Shown here: positions 33,893 to 43,628 of the stretch, one piece after another | Position numbering within the stretch: position 1 is the first letter of the stretch | Layout of the letters: every line of letters starts with the position of its first letter | Assembly (NCBI GenBank): GCA_009602725.1 | Contig: WELB01000163.1 | Coordinates: 6,364 to 59,650 of the forward strand | DNA: 53,287 nt | Source of the DNA: Spirogloea muscicola | Taxonomy: Eukaryota; Streptophyta; Zygnematophyceae; Spirogloeales; Spirogloeaceae | Direction of reading: 5' to 3' | Position numbers and translations under genes: made by a program | The notes under the pieces: model-generated | What the model saw: only the letters and a program-made list of their open reading frames with translations | The model's database searches: none | Told to the model about the DNA's origin: nothing

Positions 33893-33978
33893 GTAAGTGC
33901 TCGCCCATTGAGAATAGGGGCTGGAAAAGCCAGCCCAAAAATAGAGTACGAGAAGGGGGCCAGGGGAAGCGCTAAGAA
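33893..33978 (+). repeat. Hairpin module copy
   Basis: Nearly the same sequence as 826-914: gtgctcgcccattgag, GGGGCTGGAAAAGCCAGCCC, gtacgagaagggggccaggg, aagcgctaagaaa. It lacks about 13 bases after the hairpin (the gaatgaac part). A minus-strand retrotransposon end piece follows directly (about 33985-34090). Confidence 0.75.
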
Positions 33979-34270
33979 AAACAAGCACACAATAGTACCG
34001 ACGGGTGAGCACAAACCAATCTGACAAGCTAAACTTGGGGAGCTGGATCGCCACCATGAAAACCGGAGGCAATGTGAAAGAATGAATGCTCATCCAAAGG
34101 CGGTGGAGCGCTGTGAAACGCCAGCCCCAAACAGGCAATGAACCAGAGAAGAGTGTCAGCCCGATATGGTCCCAAGCATCCACCGAATAGGCAGATGACA
34201 GCCTTCACCTCCTCGCAGCCCACGTGAATAAGACTCGTGCCCCACCCACCACCCCGGTTCTCTATGTTGA

Positions 34271-36540
34271 ATGCTGGCCGCTGGTTCCCCCCTTTTTCCC
34301 CTTGTCCCCTTTTCCAACCCCCAGCATCCTGCCCGCCGCTCGGCCGCCCTGCGTGGACGCGAGCGAAGGTGCTCGTCCCTCGCTGTCGCTCCTCCTTCGC
34401 GGGCTGCCAGCGCGCCTTCCTCAGCTCTTGACGGGGCCGTCGACCTTCCCTGTGCTACGCGGAGGGGGCGCCAACCGATGGTTGGAGCGCAGATCCTGAG
34501 GCAAGCGGAGGCGGAGCTGCAGATCCAGGCTCAGCTGCGGCGCCTGCGCGCCGCCAGCGGCCAGGGCCAGCAGGACGTAGCCGCGGCTGCTGCCGCCGCT
34601 GCGGCCGCTGCCGAGCGCGAGAGCTTCCACTTTGAGAGCAAGCCCGAGCTGCTGAGCCTCGACGACCCCGCCTACTACATGCTCATGCCCTTTGTTCCGG
34701 ACCGCCAGGCTGTCATCCTCCTCTCCAAGCTCCCGGCGCTGTTAGAGAAGAGCAACAGCAACAGCAAACCCCCAAGCGTGCGAGAGAAGACGCGCTGGCT
34801 GGATCAACAGGTAAGGCCCCTTGCTGATACAGGGACATCCGCAATGTCTTTACCGTCTGTCACTATGCTGCTCTAGTCACCTGGAGCCGCGCAGTGTCTC
34901 CTGGCAATAGGTGATGTTAGCGCTATGCTTTATGAAGATACTGTGATGCTGATATTGTTGATGACTTGTCACCAGCCCGTGACATGTTGTTCTGGTGCAC
35001 TTGTGCAACTTGGTCGTGCTTGTATGTCCATGTTGGGAATCACTAAGTACTTGCTAAGTCTCTGTATGCTTTTCCCAATGTATACAGTCCTTTAAGGTCA
35101 AGGTTTTTGTGCACCGTTGACGTTCTGGCTTCTCAGGTTGCAGTGTCCACTGCAAGAGTCCAGATTTTGGCTCACGTATTGCACAGTGGTGGTGTGAAGC
35201 ATTCCCAGCTTGTTGCAGGCATCTTGCTGCACACCTGTTCATTCAGTTGTAATCGAGGTTCTGCAGATATCACACCAGCAGTGTCCATATCCTATCAAGC
35301 ACATAGAGTACACGTGCACAGGTGACGCTGGTATGCCATACTTAACCTCCTCTTATCGAGGATTCGGGGAGATCTCTCGATTGTGAGGTGCAGGTGTCAT
35401 GTGACCTTCGCAACACATCAGTCATGATATTAGGTATTTGAGGTGGATGTAGAGGCAAGCATGTTGCAGCTGGCTTTAGATAGTGACAGCTTGTATGCAC
35501 CTTAATTTAAGGTGCTTATGAGGTCACTATTTTGAGTGTAGTTGCTCTTGAAGTTTCTGGTTCTTGGGCTTTGAGCTACCAAGGCAAAGTGTCTAAATTC
35601 TCATCTCGGCTTGTTGTTCAAGAAGGAATACTGGTCCGCCTTTTCAGACTAATTGAGGAATTTGGCTTTTCAAGTGCCTATCTCCACGCACTGTTGTCAG
35701 CAAATTGATTCCCAACACCTGCTTCATGCTCTGCTCATGGCCTGCTCCATGTTGTTTTGCTTTGACAGTGGTACTATTTGTCTCCGAGAAGGCTGCCAAG
35801 CGAGCATTAGCTCAGTCACCATACAAGTGGGAGTCGCTGGAGATACCAATTCGGCCGTGTGCCGAAGATGATATCCGAGCTTTATATTGGATAGGAATAT
35901 CTGGGGCTCCTCAGGACCTTTACCCGTTTGTTGAGCAGGTAGCACACCTGTTGCAGATGCCGGCATTGTCAATGTCAATGTCAATGTCAACAATGTCAAT
36001 GATGGTCGATAGTGATCTTCTGAGTGACTCATGCTCTCACCCCTGCTGCAGGCACTTCTGCAATTTGGGGAGGTCAGGGGTGAGTATCCCCTTCATTCAA
36101 GCCAGACCACACGTGCTGGGATGTTGAAGTATTACTTTGTGCCCAATCCTCGGAAACGGATACCACCTGTTATCAAGTTCATCCGGCCAGACACGTAAGC
36201 AGCACTTAACAGCACATTTTTTGCTGTGTCCATGCAAATATTCTGCACCCTCAAGCACCATCGGTTTGTTGTATGTGCTCAAATCTGTGGGCCAGGTATA
36301 CAAATGCAACACGATGCAGCTGCTCCATAAGGTTTTGCAACAACCACAGGTTGACAGAGCTATCTTGATCAATTTTGCAGGCCAAAGGGGTACCCTCCGA
36401 CAACAGTGCGAGTATTTACACCTGATGGAGCTTTGTCTCCGAAGTGCATTGACTTTGGAAAGGAACACTCTGGTAACAGTTGTCCCGAGTGCTTCCGCAG
36501 AAAGCAGCAGCTACAGATGCAGACTGCAATGGTGCACTGA
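34271..36540 (+). CDS. Unrecognised protein, possible plastid transit peptide
   Basis: I do not recognise the family. A phase-consistent model uses exons 34271-34810, 35137-35257, 35769-35938, 36052-36072, 36130-36194 and 36381-36540, giving about 358 residues. An internal start at 34481 would give 288. The first 70 residues are rich in A, S, R and P with few acids, like a transit peptide. A coiled-coil-like stretch follows (ILRQAEAELQIQAQLRRLRA), then a run of alanines, then LDDPAYYMLMPFVPDRQAVI. The 3' half contains PYKWESLEIPIRPCAEDDIR, YYFVPNPRKRIPPVIKFI and a C-terminal CPECFRRKQQ with Cys at three nearby sites. Exon 2 has a weak donor (GTTCTG) and is the least certain; the end exons look firm from splice sites and phase. 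Confidence 0.6.
35967..36003. repeat. Short tandem repeat in an intron
   Basis: About six units of GTCAAT, one interrupted, lie between exons 3 and 4 of the unrecognised gene. Confidence 0.8.
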
Positions 36541-37234
36541 AGACAGGCAAGCATGGTAGTGGTGCTTCTGTGCTGCTTGAGCTGCGGTTTGTTCATTGAC
36601 CAAAGCATGTAAGACCTGACGCATGGCTGGACAGATTTGTCACAAAGAAGCTCGTGCCAGTGTATGTCTAATTGTTACCTGCTGCTGTTGTTAAACCACA
36701 GGCCTGTGGAGGTCACAGAAATGAAAGACATTGTGGGCGCGCGACAACGATGCACGTGTCCTGAAGGTTGTTTTAGTGTAGGCAAGTGAGAACTGAGGTT
36801 GTGCATTAGAGCCAGACACGCCCTTTGCAACGTCCTTCTTGTCCTGAAGGACTTGCCAGTCCACCCATACTCATACTTGCGACACAAATCACGGTGCAAC
36901 TGCCTTTAACGCTTTGGCGTTTTGGCGTTTCTTAGTTACTTGAAGCATGATAGGACAGTTATTTACATGATTGCCCCACCTTAGGATGAGTGGGGCAACT
37001 TTGGCGCACAGCTGCCTTCTTGACCTCGCTGCTGATACTTTATCTAGACTTTTTGACAGACATGAGCAGTGTCCTAGCAGTACAGCTTGGAGCTTTTATG
37101 GCTTCACGATATGCAGACACCTTACACCTCTGAAGAAGCATGATACGAATTGCCTGTTGGTCAACCATCTTACAAGGCACGACCAGTACTAAGCACCTAG
37201 TCCACCCTTGCCCTCAATCATTGTACACGTGTTC
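36541..37234. other. Gap between convergent genes with a hairpin
   Basis: The stretch holds the 3' ends of the unrecognised gene (plus) and RPA12 (minus). A 9 bp inverted repeat, TTGCCCCAC at 36971 and GTGGGGCAA at 36990, encloses 10 bases. A doubled ggcgttttggcgttt is at about 36912. No gene is supported. Confidence 0.55.
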
Positions 37235-38512
37235 TCATGTATTTTGATTGTACTTATAGCGGCACTTGGGACATTCGTAGAAAACTGTTTGTCCTTCATC
37301 TGCAGACCGCAGCTACAAGGACAGGCACCAGGGAGCCACACATAGTAAGTCTGGAAGCTGAAGTGCGGACAGGCAGTCACCAAATGCACATCAAAGGTAA
37401 CATCATCAGACGAACACCCCTCCGTTGTGCTAATTATTGTTTGATCAGAAGGCTGCCAAGGTCTCAGTATTGTTAGACCAGAAGCCGTGCTAAGGGTGGA
37501 GCTTAAACTCTGGACGAATACCTGCATTGTGTAGTACTCCATCTCTGGATTTCCACACTTGGGGCAAGCCTCTTGCACCTGTGATCGAGGGTAGCAGTGC
37601 GAATATCAGATGATCATATACGACCAGTACACTCGCTTTGCCTAAGTATGTCCCTCCACCAAGTTTTGGTCAACACATGACATGAGCAAATTGCACCTAA
37701 TGACAGAGTGAATCATGACCTACGCGAAGGCACTCAGGCAGCTGCCCAGGGAGCATGCTTGGCGCATGAGCTTATTAGCAGCTGAGCTTGCCAGCGCCCT
37801 CGACACTTGAGAGCGCTTGAAGTCTCACCAGGCAGGCACGATGCCATGTGCAGCTGCTAACCAGTAGAAAAGTTCGCAGAGAAAGAGTGTCACGCCCCTG
37901 AGACGGACCTTAGCACGCTCTTTGCTGTCAGAGGCTGTGGCTGCGGAGGCGGCAGCAGCGGAGTCCACCGCCAGCGGCACAAGGGGCTCAATGCCATAGC
38001 GCCGCATAAAATCCTGGGGAGCGACGAACGAGCATCACACGAGGGACATCGCACCGAGAAGCCTGGCTCGCAGAGCTGAGGACCAAGCAGCTGCTCAGTC
38101 CAATTTGGGTCTCACCTCCGGCCCGCTGGACGTCACGAGGGACACGCCGCTGAGCTCTACATCGGGGCAAGGTGCGTCAAGCCGGGAGACGGTCGGTCAG
38201 GCCTTGTGCTGCACAACATGCAGGCACGGCCCTTGAGTCGCGGCTGCCACTGCGGCCGCGACTGTCTGGCCTCTGGAGGAGCTCGGCCCGCCATCGCGAC
38301 CGTCAATTTGGGCTCTCAGCGGCTCTCGAGGAGTTGATTGAGGCCGTGGCCGCCGCAGCGGAAGGGCTCGCACACGAACCCGCCAGGTCGCGCTGGAAGC
38401 GACAGAGCGGGCAGCTGCCGGTGGTGCCCGTGGCAGGCAGGTCCAGCAGCGTGCCGCAGCGCGGGCAGAAGAGGTGCGCGTGGCCCGCCGCGGCGCGCAG
38501 AGGGCCGGCCAT
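37235..38512 (-). CDS. RPA12: RNA polymerase I subunit RPA12
   Basis: Small subunit of RNA polymerase I needed for transcript cleavage and termination in rRNA synthesis in the nucleolus. Exons (minus): 38380-38512, 38116-38156, 37909-38013, 37522-37578, 37235-37312, all in phase, 137 residues (human 126). The N-terminal zinc ribbon has FCPRCGTLLDLP and CPLC. The C-terminal ribbon has CPKCGNPEMEYYTMQ, then LRSADEGQTVFYEC, the acidic hairpin shared with TFIIS that reaches the active site, then CPKCRYKY. RSADEGQT with TVFY favours RPA12 over the Pol II and Pol III homologues (RPB9, RPC11). The linker has an alanine-rich run. The third-exon donor is GTCCGT, weaker than average. Confidence 0.93.
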
Positions 38513-38929
38513 GGTAACGTCGAGGGGGCTTTTAATGGCCGAAGCTCTGCCCCCAAGCGACAATCAGTCGGAGTCTGGCGCTGGGGGCTTAAAACCCGAA
38601 GTTGACTCTCCGAAAGAGTGACTCTCCAAGTGACTCTCAAAGCATGCCAGCCTTTGGCTCCGTCATGAACACCTGTATGCATCTGGCTGGCAGTTTACAG
38701 CCGATTCTTTAATATCAGCAGCCGCATTTCTCTAAGCATGCCAACAGGACCTCTTTGCCGCATACCCGCCTCTGGTGAATGAGCCTGTGAGTTTTGCTGC
38801 CTGGGCTGACGTTTCTGATGTTAAGGCTCAATCAGAGAGAAGGCGCGCGGTGCGCATGAAATTTGAAAGGGAGGCCAAGTCTAGCTTTACAAATGTCCTA
38901 TTAACTGGGTAATGAGCTGGCTAAGTGGG

Positions 38930-39270
38930 ACACTAATTATCCCCGAGTGAGGACATGCATGTCTGACAAGCTATACTGAGGAGCCAAACCACCACCACGG
39001 AAGCCACTAGCCTGGGCTAATGCACGACTAGCACACTGGTGAATCGCGAGTGCTTGGGAGCGCTGCAGACTCAATGATAGCCGCATTCTATAGCATGCAA
39101 CGATGGCTTGCGGGACGCTAGAATGGCCTAAGCTACCCGCCCGACTACGTCGGCAGGCATCAACATGCATTGCCAGGCGATGGAGGAGGGAGCACCACTT
39201 CGTTCCATAGCCGCCGTATATGTCCCATGGCGCATGGGAAGAAGTGGTCGCCCCGGGGGTGGTCATCATA
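38930..39270 (-). mobile_element. LINE-like 3' end, first subfamily
   Basis: A single minus-strand frame without stops covers nearly all of it: PWDIYGGYGTKWCSLL, YRMRLSLSLQRSQALAIHQ and SDMHVLTRG at the end. It meets the next copy head to head at about 39275. Confidence 0.78.
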
Positions 39271-39279
39271 GTCTCTCCG

Positions 39280-40345
39280 TCAATCGCGGTTTCCCGTGCT
39301 GCAGACGAGCAACCACTTGGAGCATCTCCGAAGTCTCCTCCAAGGGAATGCTCGAGGCCAGGCTCGGCTCCTATCTGTTTCGTCTCTGGGAGCGTCTAAG
39401 TGGCTCCGCGCTTTGCCTTTGCATGCGTGCTTGCGGATGGAAAATGCTTGGTTTTGCGATGCTATGCGCCGCCGTCTTGGTCTACCATCCCTGTGCTTGG
39501 CAGGGGTGACACAATGTGAAAGTGGGCTTATTGAGCATGATGCAGTGCACATGGGTGACCACGTGCTCAGGTGTGCCAAAGGCAGTGAGCGCACGGGCTC
39601 CCACAACCTCCTACGTGACGCCATGTATATGGCATCGTCAAGGAGGCGGGATATCAAGTGGCGTTGGAGAGCAGGAAGCGCGGCCAGATTGACTGGTGGC
39701 TGGGAAAGGCCAGCCCAAAGGAATGGCGTTGGAGAGCACCGGGGTGATGCCCGTCCAACTCCGCAACGCGGTCCCTCGGACGAGGCGTGTCGATCTGCTT
39801 GGCTTCCCCCTGGGAGGTGGCAAGTGGCTCCTCATGGACGTTGTCCTGACCGACAGCTTCCGGACGAAGGGCCCCGTAACTTCTGAGACCGGCTATGCCG
39901 TGAAGGTGGCCGAACAGAAGAAGTTGCACGAAGAACAAGGAACACCCGGCGGGTGATGCCTTTAACCCCCTGGCCATGGACATCCATGGGTGTTACGGGG
40001 ATCGGTGGTCTCGTTACTTTCGCTGCTGGCATTTCAAGCTGACCAGCGGCGCCGGGAACAGGGTGCAGCCCTTCCCGGTGGCTCGGTGCCTTTGGGTCTT
40101 GTGTCCTGCTACCGCATGCGTTTGTCTATGTCCCTACAGCGGTCCCAGGCGCTTGCTTTGCACCGCCGCGCTGGTCGCGCCCTTGCAGCAGCCTCTGTTG
40201 GTGGCAGAAGGGCTTGGAAGTTGCCATCTTGTACTCAGGCATTGAATAGCAAGACCTTTATTTGTTGACCCGTGGTAACTAAGCTGGTTAAATTGCAGTG
40301 GGTAATGTGCGTCATCAGATGTGCTTGCCTTTGTACTTGGCCACT
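39280..40345 (+). mobile_element. LINE-like element, longest C-terminal region of the first subfamily
   Basis: In plus frames, interrupted by at least three frameshifts, it encodes SLGASKWLRALPLHACL, the zinc-binding-like MGDHVLRCAKG, HNLLRDAM, RRVDLLGFPLGGGKWLLMDV, GYAVKVAEQKK, MDIHGCYGDRWSRYF and RMRLSMSLQRSQALALH, then the tail to 40345. The order GAS-WL-ALP, GDH-L-C, HN-LRD, R-VDL..G-LL-DV..K is typical of the region after the reverse transcriptase in algal and oomycete non-LTR elements. The RRVDL...LLMDV...K part resembles a PD-(D/E)XK nuclease core. No reverse transcriptase domain is present here. Confidence 0.8.
39674..39723 (+). mobile_element. 50 bp hairpin-bearing insertion with 15 bp target duplication
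   Basis: TGGCGTTGGAGAGCA occurs exactly at 39659-39673 and again at 39724-39738. The 50 bases between contain agcgcggccagattgactgg and the hairpin GGCTGGGAAAGGCCAGCC. Removing 65 bases restores a plausible junction in the retrotransposon frame. A second, diverged copy of the first 33 bases is at 43314-43346, so the insert is itself a dispersed element. Confidence 0.75.
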
Positions 40346-40349
40346 TTGG

Positions 40350-41070
40350 CCTGCACGAATTCTTGCAACACCTGGGTTACCAACTGGCTCATTGCTCACG
40401 CCATCCACATTGCCTTGATTCAGCCCCAAGGCCTATTGGACGCTCCTCCAATTGTTCCTAGGCCTGCCCCCCACCTGCCTAATCGGAGATTTCAGTGCAA
40501 GTACTGCTTCCGCATGGAGGGCGGAGACCTCGCTACGCTTATGCTGCAATGTCCCACTGGCCCTGAAATGGTGGGCGTTTCTACTGCCGAATGCCGTGGC
40601 GAACTTGATGGGTGACGCCGGCTACTGCGCCATCGTGAAGGGAACAGCATTCTGCCAATCACCACGGACGCTCAATGAAGCCATCACCGTCGCACCCTAG
40701 ACATTGTGGGTGTACAACATTGTGGAGGTCCACGAGCCTTGGTTGATGTGGTTGTGATGGAGGCATACAAGTGTCCAGCATCGACCCACATTGCTGGCCA
40801 TGCAATGGGAATTTTAGAGCAAAGCTGCAGCCCTACTCTGACTACCCCCGTAGCGATCACCTGCCGCATTGACACCTTTGGCTGCATGGGTCCTCTGTGT
40901 TCATACCCTACTTGTATATATGGCAAGTCTAGGATATGCACGTCGTGAGGATTTGCGTCCAGCCGAGATGGGCATGCTGCAGCCACGCGGCATCGGTTGT
41001 GCGATGTCGTGTGTCAGCCGTCGTGTGTTTGCAGCGAGCTCAGCCTCATGCTTTACACCAGATAGATAGA
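40350..41070 (+). mobile_element. LINE-like element, second subfamily, truncated
   Basis: Broken plus frames encode CLGLPPTCL, CKYCFRMEGGDLATLMLQCP, the HRRTLDIVGVQH and ALVDVVVMEAYKC blocks, the AEQS..YSD block, and LGYARREDLRPAEMGMLQ. It ends at a stop near 41064. It forms an inverted pair with the minus copy that starts at 41085. Confidence 0.75.
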
Positions 41071-41084
41071 GTTCGTATTGAGTG

Positions 41085-42660
41085 ATGGAGGGCCTGAATG
41101 GCCAACTACACAGGCAAGCACATGACAGATGTACATCACCTGCTGCTAGCTGACCCGCTTGTGCCAACAGCTAAAGCTCGACCAGCTTCCTGGTGCAAAG
41201 CATGACCTGAGCTGGCTGCAAATAGGCGGTCATACGCATCGCAAAATCGACAAAGGTTGCCTGCATGCCCATCTCGGCTGGAAGCCTCACGACGTGCTTA
41301 TCCCCGACTTGCGATGTTCTCAAGTAGGGTATGAAGACGAGGACCCCTGCAGCCAAAGGTGTCAATTGCGGCTTGTAGGAGGTGATCGCTACCGGATTAG
41401 TCAGAGTAGTGCTGCAGGTTTTTCTGCTCTGCACTTCCCACTACGTGGCCAGCAATGTGGGTCGATGGCGAAATTTGTGCCTCTGTCACAATCACATCAA
41501 CCAAGGCTTGTGCATCTCCGTCAGGTTGTACACCCACAATGTCAATGGTGCGACGGCGATGGCGCCCCTGAGCATAAGTGGTGATGGGCATGTTCACCTC
41601 CATATCTGCGCTGTAGCCGGCATCAAGCATCAAGTTCACCAGGCCATCTCGCAGTAGATCCTTAACGCCCACCACTTCAGGGCCAGTAGGACATCGCAGC
41701 AACATGTTTGTAGCGAGGTCTCCTCTCTCTGTGCAAAAGCCGCACTTACACTGACGGATTCCAGTCAGACAGGTGGGAGGCAGGCCAAGGCACAATTGAA
41801 GGAGCGTATAATGCGCCTAAGGGGCTGATCTTGATGGCACTGTGGATGGCATGGGTAGTGAGCCAGTCAGTAGCCCCAGGTGTTGCAACAGAGGTGAGTC
41901 GTGCTAGACTCCTTGGGTTGTTCCTGACTTCTGGCATCCTCCTCAGCTCTTGAGATGCTCATCTTCAAGTGGAGCAATGAGTCTAGCCTGTGCCCCTTTG
42001 TCTGGTGCTTGGGCAAGCTCATTAAGGAGTGAGGAGAGGTTGCAGGGAGGGGAGGGAGCAGATTGCTGACTCGCGGATGCTCCTCAGTTGCGCTTGGATC
42101 GGAAAGGAGCCTTCCTCCACCACGGCTGCAGGGCCAGCTAGACAAGGGAAACGCAAGGGAAGTAGGGAGGCCGCCTGGTGCCAACAACCCAGGAAGGCTG
42201 CTTGCGCTGTCTGTTCCAATGACCGGCAGCCCAGGCCGTTCGTGTGGGTAGGGATGCCTGCAAGGAGGATGAAGGTGAGGGGAAGGATGGGCGGGCGTTG
42301 TAGCAGAAGCCAGGGTTTGCAGGAGTGAGGTGGCGTACTCCTTGTACAGCTCGACCACCATATCCGATGGGGCGATTGTCCGCTGCAGGTAGCCCGCCCG
42401 TTGGCCGATGTAGCGTGTGAGGATTGCCAGCGCCAACTGTGGATGTCCGATGCTGCCAGAGGAGGGAGTCACTACATCGTGATGGGCTGACGACAATGCC
42501 AACTGGGGTCCATGTTTGGGGTCTTGAGGTCTGCGTCCGAAGTGGCCGAGCCGGAATGCGCAAGCTGCTGGGCTGGTCCAAGAGGCGCAGTCTCTCCTGC
42601 GCCCAGGAACTCGGGCCCCTGTTGTCGACGCCGTCGTCGTGGTCGCCTCAGGTGTGAGCA
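41085..42660 (-). mobile_element. LINE-like element, second subfamily, longest copy
   Basis: A 1.6 kb minus-strand copy. Its 3' part (41085-41795) encodes CKCGFCTERGDLATNMLLRC, GRHRRRTIDIVGVQPDG, ALVDVIVTEAQ and GHVVGSAEQ. Its 5' part (41867-42660) has an open stretch with LALAILTRYIGQRAGYLQRT, which looks like the thumb region that ends non-LTR reverse transcriptases. The two parts are joined by a frameshift near 41880. No catalytic reverse transcriptase motif (YxDD) is included, so it is 5'-truncated. Confidence 0.75.
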
Positions 42661-42892
42661 CAATCTGAGGGTTGCGACCCTCGTTGGGAAGGGCCCTCTG
42701 CGTTCAGTGGAGCTGTAGATCTTGGCGGTGCACTTGCAGGGAGGAGTTGGAGGGGCCGCTGGAGGTTGAGGAGCGTGGCCATTGAAGCAGTGGCGGCGCT
42801 GCCGCACGCGGGGCAGCTGGCAGCGGACGGCGGCGGCGGTGGCGGCGGAGGCCAACAGCTGTAGCTGCTTTCTTTCTTTGTCTGCTTTTGGT

Positions 42893-43000
42893 TTCTTAGC
42901 GCTTCCTTTGGCTTCCTCTGGCCCCCTTCTCGTTCTTTGTTCATTCTTTTTTGGGCTGGCTTGTCCAGCCCCTATCCTCAATGGGCGAGCCCTTTCTTTC
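42893..43000 (-). repeat. Hairpin module copy
   Basis: It reads, inverted, as 826-914: ttagcgcttcctttggcttc, ggcccccttctcgttctttg, then GGGCTGGCTTGTCCAGCCC and tcaatgggcgagc. It directly precedes another retrotransposon tail (43020-43145). Confidence 0.75.
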
Positions 43001-43019
43001 AACAAGGAACTACTCGGCC

Positions 43020-43545
43020 ACCAGTGACCTTCAGGCTTTGACCCGTGGTTACTGGTCAATCTGCTGAAATTTATGTAGATCTTTTGATGTGCTTGCCTTT
43101 GTACTTGGCCATTTGGCCTACGTTATTTTCAAATACACGAAATCCTCCATAGAAAAAGAGGGGCTAGCAATGCCAGCCCAGAAAAGAATGGACAACAAGG
43201 GAGGCGACGGGGAGGGCAAAGGTGGGCTGTACAGAGAAACTTCGTGTATTTGAAACAAGCGAAGGCCGAATGGCCAAGTACAAAGGCAAGCACATCTAAA
43301 GACAGAAAGAGCTAGCGCGGCCAGAATGAACTGGTGGCTGGGAAAGAACAGGAAGCTGGTCGAGCCTTATTAGCTGGTGGGTGGCACGGGCTTGCCAATC
43401 TGCCGTCCGGTATCCAGGCATTCGCTAGCGACGTCTATTATGTGCTGACTTGTGGTGTACTGAAAGGGTGAGCTTGGCAGCAAGTGATGTACAGTATAGT
43501 TGAAGTGCTTGCCCTTGTACTTGGCTACTGCAATTGGCCACCGTC
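43020..43545 (+). mobile_element. Two short LINE-like 3' ends and a second copy of the 50 bp insert
   Basis: Tails at 43020-43145 (plus), 43225-43310 (minus) and 43345-43545 (plus) each carry the tggccaagta or complement block. Between them 43314-43346 repeats agcgcggccagaatgaactg and gtggctgggaaag from the insertion at 39674. Confidence 0.65.
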
Positions 43546-43628
43546 CGTCCCGCCTGCTCGCCGCGAACTCCGCCGGACGCGGCGGCGGCGGCGGCGGCGG
43601 CGGCCGCGGCTGCGGCGGGTCGGCCGCC

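Larger units (their letters stand above)
30542..34270. repeat. 3.7 kb repeat mosaic
   Basis: No host gene is supported. The stretch is a patchwork of LINE-like 3' ends in both orientations, GCGCGC modules (30828-30900 plus; 31487-31545 minus; 33182-33345 inverted pair; 33760-33840 plus) and hairpin modules or relatives (31545-31590, 31612-31650, 32621-32706, 33893-33978, 34105-34130). The individual better pieces are listed separately. Confidence 0.75.
38513..43628. repeat. 5 kb repeat mosaic
   Basis: No host gene is supported. The stretch starts with the RPA12 promoter and then becomes a run of LINE-like copies in alternating orientation with short modules between them (GCGCGC module at 38836-38890; hairpin modules at 42893-43000 and 43157-43195). 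The listed pieces below cover most of it. The GC-rich end (43540-43628) is the promoter and 5' end of the next gene. Confidence 0.75.

Noticed and set aside
41867-42661. 264-residue minus-strand open frame as a host gene
   Set aside because: It continues, through a frameshift, into the second-subfamily retrotransposon copy and has only a transcriptase-thumb-like segment, so I treat it as part of the element.
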